Of a stretch of 64,000 nucleotides of DNA, positions 46,351 to 59,517 are shown piece after piece (the first letter of the stretch is position 1; every line of letters starts with the position of its first letter). A model generated the notes under the pieces. That model did no database searches. It was given only the letters and a program-made list of their open reading frames with translations, and was not told where the DNA came from. The translations under genes were made by a program, and so were the position numbers. The stretch spans positions 82,535,543-82,599,542 of the forward strand of contig CM055092.1 in the NCBI GenBank assembly GCA_029204225.1. The letters are read 5' to 3'. Source of the DNA: Diphasiastrum complanatum (taxonomy: Eukaryota > Streptophyta > Lycopodiopsida > Lycopodiales > Lycopodiaceae).

Positions 46351-49300
46351 ACTAATACATATCAAGATAAAAACAGGGTTGATTGTACTTTCTCAGTCGA
46401 CTCCCATTGACCACAGTGTCGAGGATATCGCCTTAAAGGGTTTGGAGTTGGACATATCCAGAGGCAAAGATTTTTTTTATGACGTAAGGCCCTTGGCCAG
46501 TCAGTTTGCCTTTGAAGGCTTTGGCTTGGTATAGCAGGATCTTATCTCCAATCTGGAAATCTCTAAGTTTCAATGATCGATCATGCCATGCTTTTTGTCG
46601 TCATTTGTGGACTTGTTGAGCATGGATGCTGATCCTTCGTGTTTCACAAAGTTGCTCCAGATGGAATAATCTATTTGCTAGATTCTGAGGAGTATCAAGC
46701 TCAAGATTATAGGCTACTCGAAGGGAGGGGATATGGAATTCCATAGGCATAACGGCTTCTTGGCCATATGTGAGCTGGAAAGGGGTTAAGCTTGTAGCTC
46801 GCTTTGAGGTGGTGCGATAAGCCCAGAGAGCAGCATGGAGTTTGAGTTCCCAATAAGATCGGCTGGATTCGACGGTTTTGGTGAGAATTCCACATAGGAT
46901 TTTATTGGTGGATTTTGCCTGGCCATTGCAGCATGGATAGTATGGGGAACTTTTGCGATGTACCACAAAAAATTTGGAAAGCAGATTTGCTATGACAAAG
47001 TTAAGGAAATGTGTACCCCTATCACTTATAAGCTCTAGAGGACATCCGAAGCGCACTATAACCTGTTCATAGAGAAATTTGGTGGTAGAACGAGCATCAG
47101 CATTGCGAACAGCTTTTGCTTCAGCCCATTTGGTGCAACAGTCCGTAGCTACTATGATGTAACGAGATTGTGTGTGTCGAGCAGCAGGACTAATAGGTCC
47201 GACATAATCAATTTCCCATTTTTGGAAAGCTTGATCAGTGGTTACGGGGTGTAAAGGCATGTAGCCTGTTTTTTGAAAGCGTTTTTGTGTTGTCAGACAT
47301 CACAAGCCTTAGTATAATTGTGTGTATCTTTGAAGCGTGTTGTCCACCAAAAATCGGCCAAGAGGATTTCCTTAGTAGTTGTTTCAAAAGAGAAATGGCC
47401 TGCACCAATACCTTCATGAGTGAGGAAAATTACAGAGGGTATTTCTCCTTCAGTAAGACATCGTCGAATAATTCCATCTAACCCTTGCTTGTAGAGTTGT
47501 CCTACAATTAACGTATAAGGTTTAGTTTTGAGGACCAACATACGTTGTTCAAATTTAGAGAAGGAAGGATCCATCTGTCCTGAAGTTAGATATTCGGTAA
47601 TCTCCTTAGCCCATACAGGTGTAGAGTCAACTTGGAAAAGGATTGCATCTGGTAAATCATCGTTGACGCCTTGATCAAGGGTAGGAAGGGTAGGGATTCG
47701 GGATAGATGGTCTGCTAGAAAATGTTGAACTCCCTTATGAACCACGATCCTAAATTCAAATTCTTGCAATAATAGGATCCATCTAGTAATACGGCCTATG
47801 GTGCAGGTCTTGTTGATGAGATACAACAGTGCTTGATGATCGGTGAAGAACGCAAAGACTTTTCCTAGAAGATAATGGCAAAACTTCTGAACCGCATATA
47901 CCATTGCCAAGGCTTCGCGTTCGGTAGTGGTATAATTGACTTCAGCAAGTATCAATTGTCGACTAAGAAAACGAATTGGGTAGTCCTTTTTGAATTCTCT
48001 CGGTTGGGTGAGCACCGCTCCAATGGCATACTTGGATGCATCGGTATGCACATGGAATTCTTTAGAATAATCAGGAGCCCGGAGGATGGGTGCATTGGTA
48101 AGGGCTTCCTTGAGTTGATTAAAGGTGACGCGTTGTTCATCTGTCCATTTGGAAACTACAACTACTTTGTAGATTAAGCGTGCTTTATTAGCGAAATCGA
48201 AAATAAAGCATCGATAGTAGTTGGCATGGCCAAGGAAGGAGTAAACTTCACGTATTGTACACGGTTCCAGTAGATTTTGAATGATAAGGATCTTTTCAGG
48301 GTCAGTGGCAATGCCATTTCGTGAGATAATATGTCCTAACACAATACCATGGGTTACCCAAATCTAGCATTTTTCAGGATTAAGAGAGATGCCGAAGCCT
48401 TGACATTGGATAAAAATTTTTTTGAGCACAGACAGATGGCGTATTTCTTTGGAATGTGCTCCTAAATTGTCCAAGTAAACTTCTAAGGTATTGCCCATCT
48501 GCTGAGAAAAGGCCGCTTGCATAACACGTTGGAAGGTGCTAGGAGCATTGCAGAGACAAAAGGGCATGACTTTCCAGTAGAAGGTTTCCCATTCTGTGCA
48601 AACGCGATTTTGTGTGGATCTTATTCAGCTATTTGGATCATATTGTATTCGCTAAAGCCATCTAAGAAGGAGTAAGCCTCATCTCCTGCTAGATTTTCTA
48701 AGATGGATTCTTCGAAAGGTATTGGAAAATGATCACGTTCCGTGACGGCATTAAGTTTCTTAAAATCAACACAGAGACGGAGTTTTCCATTTTTCTTGGG
48801 AACGATGACAATTGGGGAGACCCACTCGGTATGCTCAATTTCATAGATAAATCCCGCATCTAAGAGGTGTTGTAATTCTTCTTTGATCTTGGCCTTATAG
48901 ATGTAATTGCATCTATATGGATGACTCATAGTGGGTCTCGCACCCGGTTTAAGCAGGATACGATGCACAACTACTTGGGGTGAGACGCCTTTCATGTCTT
49001 TATAGGTCCAGGCAAAGACATGTCGATATTTTCGCAGGAGCTTTTCAAGCCGTCTGCATTGTTCGCGATTGAGATGAGCTTCGACATAGACAAGTTATTC
49101 ATTGGTTCCATTTGACTCACTCAGGAAAAGGGTTATGGTTTGTGCAGGGCCTTCAAAGGGTGAATTACCAGTTGGCTCACGTTGAGCTTGGGGTGATTGG
49201 ATTGTGACATCCTCGATCGTATAGTCCTTAAAGTATGCAGGAACATCATGGGCTAGAGATTCGAGGGGAGCCTTGCCTTTTTCTTGCCAAGATGGTGCTT

Positions 49301-50720
49301 GGAATTTTTTCGGGGACTGATGTAGGACTAGAGGCAATCTGAGGAACTTCCCGAACAATGGTGAGGTCACTCGACGGTTGAATTTGAAGTGGTTTTTTCA
49401 TTTTCTCTTTCGTAGTATGACCACGTGGTTGAGGTTTCGCGGCGGAGATGTGTGTGGATGAGGGACAATTGGTATGTCATAGAAGATCTCGTCATCAACT
49501 TGAAAGATAGTCTCCTCCTCATAGAGGTCCCATGGATAGTGTGGGCATTTGGGATGGTAGAATTTTGTCTCAGGTTTTTCAATTGCAACCTTGGCAACTG
49601 GTTCCACCTTGGAAGCATGTTGCGGATAGGTCCTAGGTGGGAGTGCTTCCATATAGTTGAGGACTTGAATATCAGAAATGTCCATATCTTCTGGGAAATT
49701 CTGAATTCGTAAGACGTTCTCGTCATCAATGAATAAATTGTCTGATTCATTAGTAGGTAGCCATGCAACATTTAGCAGTTCATCATGGTGTGGAAGAATA
49801 TCAATAAAATTGATATTGATGATAGGTGTATCCAGATCAGGCATTTGGTCATGATCGATTGAGAGTGGAGAGGTACAATTACCCTGATGTTGGGCACAGT
49901 AATCGGCATTCACACAATCAATGGTAGCTAGACTGTGACTCCAGTTTATGATATCAGTAGATTTAACATAATGACCTTTTTTGTGGCTGGACTGGTATGG
50001 CTCAAATGCTGAGTTGGTGGTTGAGGATCCCTCGTCATGGATGCGTGCAGGTTTGAGTTTACTCCTTGAGTCAATGGTGACAGAATTGGCATGATTTCCA
50101 AAAGTGACTCGGCTTTTGCTCCAGTCATAAATGACTCGTGCATTGGTGAGCCACGGACGACCAAGTAGTAATTCATAAGAATAGGCATTATTAGGAATAT
50201 CAAGTACTACGAGATCAAAAGAAAACTTGAGACCTCCTAGTTTGATCAGCACGTGCGGAAGGAAACCGGTAGGTCGGACCACACTTTGATCAGCCATCTG
50301 AAGTTGGCAAGTAGGTTTTGCTAGCTTGTCATTCAGATTCCATTCCATCATGCATGGAAGGGAAGAGTAACATTGGCTTGTAGTAAATCTCCCCAAACTT
50401 CAGTACCTTCAAGGGTTTTGCTTTCAAAGGGCTTGTGAGGTACTTTATGGGAAGAGGAAAATTGTTGGTCGACATTGCGGATTTGTTGGCGATACTCATG
50501 ATGCAGCCGAATTTCTTCAGATGGGTGAGGGTAAACTATCTGAGTTGAATCATCACTTAGAGGAACAGCCCGCGGTTGAGTTTTGTTGGGTGCAAGTGTA
50601 GGGGTTTCGCATTGGGTTTGTGCCCGAGTCAAGACCCAAGCATGATGTGTTTTGATTGGTAAGGTTTCTACTTGCACTAATAGATAGGAGTGGCTGGCTT
50701 AGATTGGGACGAGTATCCTT
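46350..50720 (-). pseudogene. Ty3/gypsy pol, minus strand, gag missing
   Basis: Down from ~50720: a protease-like stretch with LLGRPWLTNARVIYDWSKSR (the end of the aspartic protease; its D-S/T-G active site is not visible). RT runs from about 49000 with LKPGARPTMSHPYRCN, EWVSPIVIVPKKNGKLRLCV, FLDGFSEYNMIQIAE, then PFCLCNAPSTFQRVMQAAFS and VYLDNLGAHS, where the second catalytic Asp of Y-x-D-D is Asn. RNase H: FHVHTDASKYAIGAVLTQPR and HYLLGKVFAFFTDHQALLYL. Integrase: WEIDYVGPISPAARHTQSRY, LELISDRGTHFLN, AALWAYRTTSKRATSLTPFQ, and a C-terminal WHDRSLKLRDFQIGDKILLY to NGSRLRKYNQP near 46390. No chromodomain was seen. The left end abuts a Helitron fragment, and gag and LTRs are absent. Confidence 0.92.
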
Positions 50721-50799
50721 TACCTGATGTTCAATACCAAAGTTTTCACAAGCTGGAGGAAAGGGGAGTTTATCTGGATAGCAAATACTAGGATGTTTA

Positions 50800-51680
50800 C
50801 TTCAACATATTGGAATCGACATGATCTAGGCCAATACGTTTTAGATTTATATGACCCATTGGTTCAGATTTCATTGCATATTTTAGAAGATAGTATGACC
50901 AATTTGTGTTTGTGATTCTCTGTAAATTCATGTGTGCTTTCCATAAAAGTAGAATGCCTGGGTGATATGGAACAACATTCCTATCTTCATATCGTGGACG
51001 ATATTATGTCCATCTTTGATTATCTGGATTAATGTGTGTTTCATATATTGTTGCAAAAGAATATGGAAATCCATACTTGCAACCTACTTTTTTGTTTTTT
51101 GATAAATATAAAATGCATGACTTTCTACAATGTATTTGTTTTCGTTGCACAAGCTGATAGAGTTCTTTTCAATGAGTCTCAATTGGTTCTATGAATTTTC
51201 TTGAAGTTTCGTCAAATATAGCTGGTATACATGCCACTATCTGATTAGCTATTTGATCTACTTCATTTTCATTTATCCAAAGAATAATATGTGCATGTAC
51301 AGAGCCTCAATTTTGAAACTCATACCTAATCACGTAATGTTGGACATTTCCAAGAAGTGGTTTGGATGATAGTAAATAGTTTTTCGTGAATTGGTCTAAC
51401 CTTGCCACAAACAACATTGAACATTCTACTGGACAATTTCTCCAATCATATTCATTGTTAGATTTCTTTACCAAGTTCTCAATGTGTTGGATTTCATTCC
51501 ATCGCATATCAGTTGTTTCATTAGATGTCAAGGTTAGGAAAAAATGTGGCAGTCCCCAACATTCCACCATGGATAGTAAATCGTTGAAGCTTCATCAATG
51601 CCAAGATGGAGTTCCAGGTATGTTTGGTCCAAGACTATATTTTAAGACATGTTTAAAGATGTCTTGCCTGCTAAATGCCA
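50800..51680 (-). pseudogene. Helitron Rep-domain relic (rolling-circle transposon)
   Basis: The minus strand encodes, with stops and small shifts, DIFKHVLKYSLGPNIPGTPS, VECWGLPHFFLTLTSNETTD, MRWNEIQHIENLVKK, LLGNVQHYVIRYEFQN, a TGA, then GSVHAHIILWINENEVDQIA near 51290 and YHPGILLLWKAHMNLQRITN, LLKYAMKSEP and ending near 50800. This is the order of the Helitron_like_N/Rep region. HAH corresponds to the two metal-binding His of the HUH endonuclease. The stop before GSVHAH is a likely CGA to TGA decay. The C-terminal PIF1-type helicase is absent, cut by the gypsy element at ~50720. These enzymes nick and replicate a single strand during rolling-circle transposition. Confidence 0.82.
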
Positions 51681-53536
51681 TTCAATGCTGATTGGAACTC
51701 CCTCCATGTGATTTTTTATGGTGGCAAGATATGATGTTCTGCTAAATATCCATGAGAGAATGTTATGGTCTTCTTTTTGCACCTATAAGAGAATACAAGA
51801 ATGTAGTTAGCCTCATAATATTAACACAGAGAAGATTTTAGATATGACCATATTCAAATGATTATCCCTATTTATTATGCAAAGGAATTGCTATACCTAA
51901 AATGCGGCCAACCACCAGATATCATTTTTTGATTGAACACTGAAATTGAGGCCTTCTGAGTCTTCTAAATTTGAAAGTGCTCCATTCATGATTGTGAGAC
52001 TGACTCTTTCCATTTTTTGTCCTTTTATAATTTCAGACTCATCTAACTTGAGAACAACTATCAACTTCTTATTGACATTCTCATTTGTAATATCGTAAAA
52101 ATTTATAATGAATGTTAATAACTGATTAATGTCAATAAATAAATTGTTGGTATTGTTATATGCTAGACTTTCTCCTTTCGAGCAATACACTTCATTGATA
52201 TGAGATGGATTACCAACTATTGTCTGCATACCATGGTTTAACATGTCTTTTTTTTTTCAAAGATGAAATGGTCATGGGATTGAAATTTTTTTAATATTTA
52301 CTTGTGCAAATGCCTCCTTTATCATCTTAAACATTGTTGCATATGCTTCCCTATTGATGCTAGAAATGTCACATGCCCCCTGAAGCAATGTAGTGTCTAA
52401 TATTTTTCCAACTTCATCCATAATGCTATCAGTAATTGAAGCCTTAATCTTTTTCATTTTGTTATTATTTAACATTGATTTCATAGATTTAGAAGTCAAG
52501 ATAGAGCATAGTGAGTTATTAATTGAAATCTGATCGGCCAAATGGTCTTCAACAACCAATGCTAATCTGCATTGCAAACATAATGTTTATGTAAATGTCA
52601 GTAAAAATTAGGACACTCATAGTATTCACAGCACTATATAGTAAGAAAATAAACAGAAAGTTGAAATGAACAAATAACAAAATTAGTGATTATGAATGAA
52701 TCAAAAAGTTCAAGCAATATTCAATACCAAATAAGCTATAACTTATTTGAATACATGGATTCGTCTTTTTCTATGACCTCCTCTGGATAATAGATCACAT
52801 ATATCCTTGTTTACCAGTCTTTTCCTCTTGTTGTTTCGGACCTTTCTGTTGAGTACATCCATATCTTTAACAAGAGACAAATATGAGATACGCATGGATT
52901 GAAATGCAAATTTTATCTCATCATTACTAGTTGTATAATGATGCAAAGAAGAATTCTAACCTTTGGATCTCCTCCTTGAGCATCTCATTTTCATCCAAAC
53001 AAGCTTTCATCTTTGTAGATTTTTCTTCGCACTCCTTTGATATTTTCCTTGATTCCTCTTCCAAATAATGTATTCTTTGCATTGAATGTGCATTCCCATA
53101 AAGCATCAAATTCTCACAGTAACCCAAAAGGCCATTTTTACCATGACACATATAGATTATTAATTGACTCACCAAATGAAAATTTGGATGTTGCAATGAA
53201 CATGGATCAATAGGATACAATGTTCCTGATGACCATAAATCTACATGTTTTAGTTTTTCCAGCCTGTATTAGACCATATCAGAAGTTGACAATTTGGGTT
53301 GCTTTGAATTTCTCGTCCTGAGCGGAGCATATTCTGGTGATAGATCCACATGAAGATGATAAAGCTTTGTCATCAGTACAATAGTATAGTATAAATAACA
53401 CAATGACAATAACAAAGCTGGAGATGGTGCTAACGACTCTGCTGGAGATAGAGATGGCGTAGGCCTTTTTCAGAAATGTCACTCCTAATTTAAATTTTTG
53501 AGTGTTCCCAACTATTGGGAGGGAATATTTTAGCAT
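51681..53536 (-). pseudogene. decayed multi-exon gene of unknown function upstream of Helitron Rep
   Basis: Successive minus frames look like exons of one gene: 53220-~52965 (ends in a coiled coil, RIHYLEEESRKISKECEEKS and ENEMLKEEIQRL, then CCAAAG|GTTAGA), ~52930-52743 (NRKVRNNKRKRLVNKDICDL, basic), 52577-~52290 (ends CACAA|GTAAAT), ~52220-51897 (LIVVLKLDESEIIKGQKMER and SVQSKNDIWWLAAF) and 51782-~51675 (VQKEDHNILSWIFSRTS, ISIEWHLAG). A 114-bp intron with AG|GTATAG...TTATAG separates the last two in phase. The last exon stops being recognisable where the Helitron frame starts. A short hydrophobic frame at 53279-53536 is probably unrelated. I cannot name the family; it is not a retroelement. 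It may be a host gene captured by the Helitron, or an accessory part of it. Confidence 0.5.
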
Positions 53537-55330
53537 TTTGAGAAATTATATTTTAACTGTGGTTAAGTACCAGTGAAGTTTGATGTGACTAAACCAAGGT
53601 GCATTCATTTACATGGAAAGTAGTGCGGGCAGATGCATAAAGAAGTTAGAAAATGATATTATAATTACTTTATAACTATTTTTCTCTCTCCTACATGGCA
53701 TTTCTTATAGGGCCCTCTTTGGGATCATGTTTTCTCTAATGTTGGGATACAATCATTAATGAGCTGAGTCTATTCCTTAACTATGAAATACTCTATCCCA
53801 AGAATACTGTATATCCAATGCACATAATTCTAACTGATGAACCCACATGATTCACTAATCATGCGTCTTACAAGCAATATAATTCAAAAAGCATCAATTC
53901 CTAGCAAATCCACTCACACTGATCGTTTTACTAATTAACTTCATCATGGAGTAATCAACTACTCAAGATAATTGCCAATGACTTAGAAATCTTAATGTAT
54001 ACTAGTACGACACCACACTTAGATCCTCATCCAAATCATTTATAAGTTAGTCCATAAATCTTCCACACAAAGATTTGTTAACTCTACAAGTATTTGTCGA
54101 AATAATTCTTGATCATATGTTTATGTTCATCGAGTAGGTTAAGTGCACTAAATAACCTTAGTAACTAGGAATACACAATAGATTCATATAAGATTAATCG
54201 TGCACATAAGTGAATAATCTCACTATGACCCAGTACATAACCACATTCTTATTTGGCAGATTCTTCCAGAATCCACATAAGTTACTCACGTATCTCACTG
54301 AGAATCTTATAACTCAGCTACTAAAATATTTACTATTTCTCATGAGTAAATAACATATCTAAAAAATCTCTGAGATCACTCTCAGCAATTTTCCAATCCA
54401 ACTTCCTCTAATGGCATAATTTCTTCCACTCAGTCAACCCCTCTCTGATCCTAGTACTCAAGCTAAGATTGGGTTGATTTGATACAAACATCTCAGACTT
54501 AAAACCTGATCAAAATTACTTCTATTCCAATCAAAATAGAATTAGTAACTTTTGATCTTTAATTGTACTAGTTATAGATCCTGATTCAAATTTCAATAAC
54601 ATGTTCTAGTTCCAGATTGTCCACACAATCTCTAAGGATTCACTCTATTACAAACAGGACTTTCCCTTCAAATATTTTCAACCCAAGTGATAGAAACTAC
54701 CATTCCATTGAAATCTATTTATGCAAAAAGAGATATTCTAGGTTTAAGAAATGAAATACTTTAACCTTAGAATTGATCAAATTCCAAGTCTACTCACACA
54801 AGTTGTAATTTATATGACATAACAATCTTTCAGAAGAATAACTTCATGTTGGAAAGAATCATATAAACTAGTCTGATGTCTTATATTTGAGAAATTACTA
54901 AGAAGTAAAGGACTAAATAAGAAAATGAGAATTAGATTTGAGGGCCTCTGATTTTGTAAATAGTGAGATACCACATTAGGATCTAGATTAAACATTTTCC
55001 AAAATACCCCACATTTGATCGAATGGTTTTTTTTTTCCCATATCACGACTAGGTATCAAAATACACCATTGATCATCAGATCTTTACAGTTCTAGAATTT
55101 CCTTTCAAAAATCATTAATGTCCCATACCATCGGCTTTTCTTTCCAAAAAACCCTTAACCACCTTATATGATATTTAAGGGATCCACTGATCATCTAGTT
55201 GTCCTATAATCCATATAGGATATTGTCCAGGGCTTTTGTGAAAATGTTAGCAACCATGTCTTTTCGTGCAGTTTTTCTTTCTAACTACTTTCTTTTCATC
55301 TTCTGATCAATTTCATTGATTCTCCTCCAT
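53537..55330. other. no gene recognised
   Basis: About 1.8 kb of AT-rich sequence with only one frame over 75 codons (54810-55046, minus, no motif). Confidence 0.4.
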
Positions 55331-55339
55331 ATCATACTG

Positions 55340-55600
55340 CTTCTTCTTCTTCTTCTCTTTTTCACCCTTCGTGGAACTTTGCTCTTGCTTCTTTGCTATA
55401 AATGTCCGTTCCTTGAAATCATCCTCGTTGACAATATTTTGTCATCTCATTTCTTCCTGTAGTAATATGGCATTCAACTCATTCAACCCTAAACCGTAAT
55501 GATAGCATCATTACATAGCTTTGATAAGCCAACTAAGATTGAATCTTGAGCACTTTCTCCAGCTGCAATAAGTTTTTCCTCTCAAATGTTTCACACGAGC
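55340..55600 (-). pseudogene. copia gag C-terminal scrap
   Basis: The minus strand reads GLNELNAILLQEEMR, a stop, then NEDDFKERTFIAKKQEQSST and a Lys/Glu-rich run from a GAA/AAG repeat. The LLQEE(M)R step followed by a basic region is typical of copia gag just before the zinc knuckle. No knuckle is seen. Confidence 0.5.
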
Positions 55601-55988
55601 ACCTGTACCCATCTTTAGTGTGTGTAGCTTATTAGTCAAGAACAAGATTCATGACTGATTTACCGTCTCATACAAGTTCTTCAATATATTCCAACTTGCC
55701 TCCTTGGGTCCAACAACATCTCTGATATGAGTTATGCTCATATCTCTAATGGACAAGTTAATGATATGATGACATTTTCTTCTATGTCTCTAATACTCCC
55801 ACAACTCCTTGTCAATATTAGGAAGTACCTCGACACCTGTTACGATCTCCCAATATTCTCGATCCTGAAGAATATTTTGCATCTTGAACCTCCATATACT
55901 GTAGTTTGTTCCATCTTGTCATGGCCATATTTAGCTAAGGACATGGAATAGTCCTAATATGGTAGACCAACCCTCCGTTATTCGAGAT

Positions 55989-56325
55989 TGTTGGTCACAC
56001 CGTGATTTAATTCATGTCCAGGCCAGTTTGTGACTAATAATATGGAGTATTGCATGTACGTGTGACGGATATAGCCAAGAGGATTGCATGAAGATATGTG
56101 ATATATTTATAATTGACCTGCATGGGGATTGCATGGGTTCATGCACATGACTCTACTCTCTATATAATGAGGTAGGGATTCTCTCGTCGACATATTGGAT
56201 TTAGGTTACCAGTTTCTCTCTTCTCCTCTAGCTTTCACATGGCACGGCTTGGGGCCTAGATCCAGGTTTGATCTAGGTCTGGTTGGGCATCCTCATCTTA
56301 GGAGTTATCCCTTAGGGTCTTTACA
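55989..56325 (+). mobile_element. LTR-like block, TGTTGG...TTTACA, with primer-site-like sequence
   Basis: A block of ~337 bp opens TGTTGGTCAC and ends TTTACA directly before TTGGTATTAGATC, close to the TGGTATCAGAGC primer site. It contains CTATATAATG near 56160 and a GTTTGATCTAGGTCTGG segment related to ones at 17.03 and 23.08 kb. No partner LTR is present, so a solo or orphan LTR is likely. Confidence 0.5.
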
Positions 56326-57485
<1,160 letters not shown>

Positions 57486-58004
57486 GAATGCTCCTTTGTT
57501 CAATTTCACCCTACTTTGCTAATAGACATGTGGACAACTACAGACGTACCGCTTCTCCAAGCTCACAAGGTTTTTTTTCTAAACATTCTATACTTGCATA
57601 AAATAAAGTATTGCTCTTAACTAAGTGGGTCTCCCACTTGAAATTGATAAAAATACTCTATAAGGCTTTTTAAATTTTAAAAGCCTTAATTGGAGAGAAA
57701 TTAATTTTCCCTCTCCCACTCACACCTTCCAGGATGCTAACCAGACTATACGATCATGCTTTTTCAACGCTTGTTCTCTACAACACCAGAGAAGAGTTCT
57801 TTTCTCTATCACATGCTGAAAGTGCACCCGATTAGTTCACAGATCAACGGTATACTACCATACGGTAAGCATTTGTCTCTCTTTTGCATTGCTCTCTTAA
57901 TGCTCTACTCTCACAATGATGGTGCTTTGATAACCTTCTGCTATTGTTTATGTTTGCTCATCACACGAAAGTGTAAAGGAGCTTTTGTATGTTTAGAAGT
58001 ATGG

Positions 58005-58510
58005 AAGTCCCCAGCGATGGACAACAATGGCACTCTTTGAGTATGTAAACACGTCCATCCTACCACAATTTCTCTCATTTTGCAACCCTTCATGAGATCA
58101 GGTGACAACAATGGTCTGTCTTTTATGCTTCGATAGATAGCGATGGAGGGGCTCCTTCACATACTTGCATGATGACTACTTTTTTATGCAAAGATTGGCC
58201 GTTGTCCCAGCGATGGATAGTTGGCTCTTTATCTTGATAGATATGATTGAATAATGAGTGATGAGGTGTGTTGTCCAGCGATGTGGACAATAGGACCTCT
58301 CTTGACATTTGATTGTGTAACGTATTGCACATAAAACATCCTACTGTCCAGCGATGGATAGTAGGAGCATTTACTTTTCATTCTCTGATAGTTTATGACT
58401 ACCAAGGGCTCACTGTCCAGTGATGGACTACAAACTCTTACTCTTTTTTGATACTTTTTACATAAGTATCCTCTTCTATCCAGCGATGGATGGAAGGATA
58501 TGTTAAAGCT
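58005..58510 (+). repeat. array of ~68-bp units with TCCA-GCGA-TGGA hairpin cores
   Basis: The core CCAGCGATGG or a close variant occurs near 58011, 58137, 58206, 58274, 58346, 58414 and 58478; the last six are 64-72 bp apart. In several units the flanks pair: CCTACTGTCCA with TGGATAGTAGG (58346), TTGTCCA with TGGACAA (58274), and TATCCT...ATCCA with TGGATGGAAGGATA (58478). The outer stem sequences differ between units but stay complementary. The loop is GCGA, or GTGA at 58414; both are GNRA-type if transcribed from the plus strand. The minus strand gives a repeated PSLD peptide with many other differences, so protein coding is less likely. Confidence 0.75.
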
Positions 58511-58707
58511 CAAGATTTGTGGTAGAGTGATTCTCTTAAAAGTTTTCACATACCTTTGGTCTCATATTACTAAACTGAGAATTTCTTATAATGTATGTAA
58601 CATCATCATACTGCTCTGTCGGCTTCTTCTTTGAATGTTTCGGTTCACATCTGAACCAAACACTAGTTATCTCAATAAAAAGGTATGGTACCAACTGATT
58701 CAGTTTT

Positions 58708-58813
58708 GATTTGTTTAGATGTCAAAAAAGGTGTTGTAGACAATCATATTAGAGACTAAGATGCAGAGCAAGTCTGATTTGCTTAGATGTCAAAGAAGGT
58801 GTTGTAGACAACG
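58708..58813 (+). repeat. direct repeat, 68-bp period
   Basis: GATTTGTTTAGATGTCAAAA at 58708 recurs as GATTTGCTTAGATGTCAAAG at 58776, each followed by AAGGTGTTGTAGACAA. The 68-bp spacing equals that of the hairpin array just upstream, though the sequences differ. Confidence 0.8.
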
Positions 58814-59517
58814 ATAGAGAATGCAAAGAAGTAGGTGTCTAAGACAGTTGTGCCATTCTCTGTTTCTGATAGATAAGTTCTGATAATAGAGAAGAAAGAG
58901 TGAGAGGCATTCCAGCATTCAAGTTTAAGAAGAATACAAGTGATGTGAAAAATATTGCTTCTGTATAAAAGAGCGTTGTAGTAACAATGGCGCAATGCAC
59001 ATGATCCTAATTATAGAGGCAAATGAATGCTATCTTTCACAAATTCTCTTTACTCTCACTAAATGATCTCTAATTCTAGGAGTCAAATACTGAAAGACCG
59101 ATTTTTGGTCGATGATTCTTTGTGATTACATTGATCGATCATCTCATCTCTTCCTAAACAAATGATCAAATTCAAATGCTTATATAGGTGCTTGATAATC
59201 TTCTATTATTCTAAGTTACAGATTGAAAGGTCATTAACAGTCCTTGTACTTGATTAGTAGATCGGTTATTGGTGCATCATGAAGTCATGGAGAAGTACAG
59301 TAAAAGGATCTCCTTCGAACGCATCAGAAGCATCAGAATGTGGTGCCTTTGCAATTGTAGCCTGATCGTAGGAGCGTGAAAATGCAGTCGGTCGCAGCCG
59401 TATGTCAACCATAATTGTTGACTTGGTGATTTCCTTCGATCAGCTTTGTTCACAGTAGGTGACTGCAAGTGATAACTTGTGATGCCTTTGGCGGTGAGCT
59501 GTAGTCTTCACTTCATT
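58814..59517. other. no gene recognised
   Basis: Non-coding spacer. GACTGCAAGTGATAACTTG near 59461 looks like a diverged first member of the repeat that follows. Confidence 0.4.

Noticed and set aside
58005-58510. CRISPR-like array of regularly spaced repeats
   Set aside because: The units are diverged, spacers are repeat-derived rather than unique, and the host is a plant.
58123-58549. Minus-strand peptide repeats containing PSLD across the hairpin array
   Set aside because: Residues outside the core are not conserved, frames shift between units because spacings are not multiples of three, and stem complementarity explains the conserved core better.
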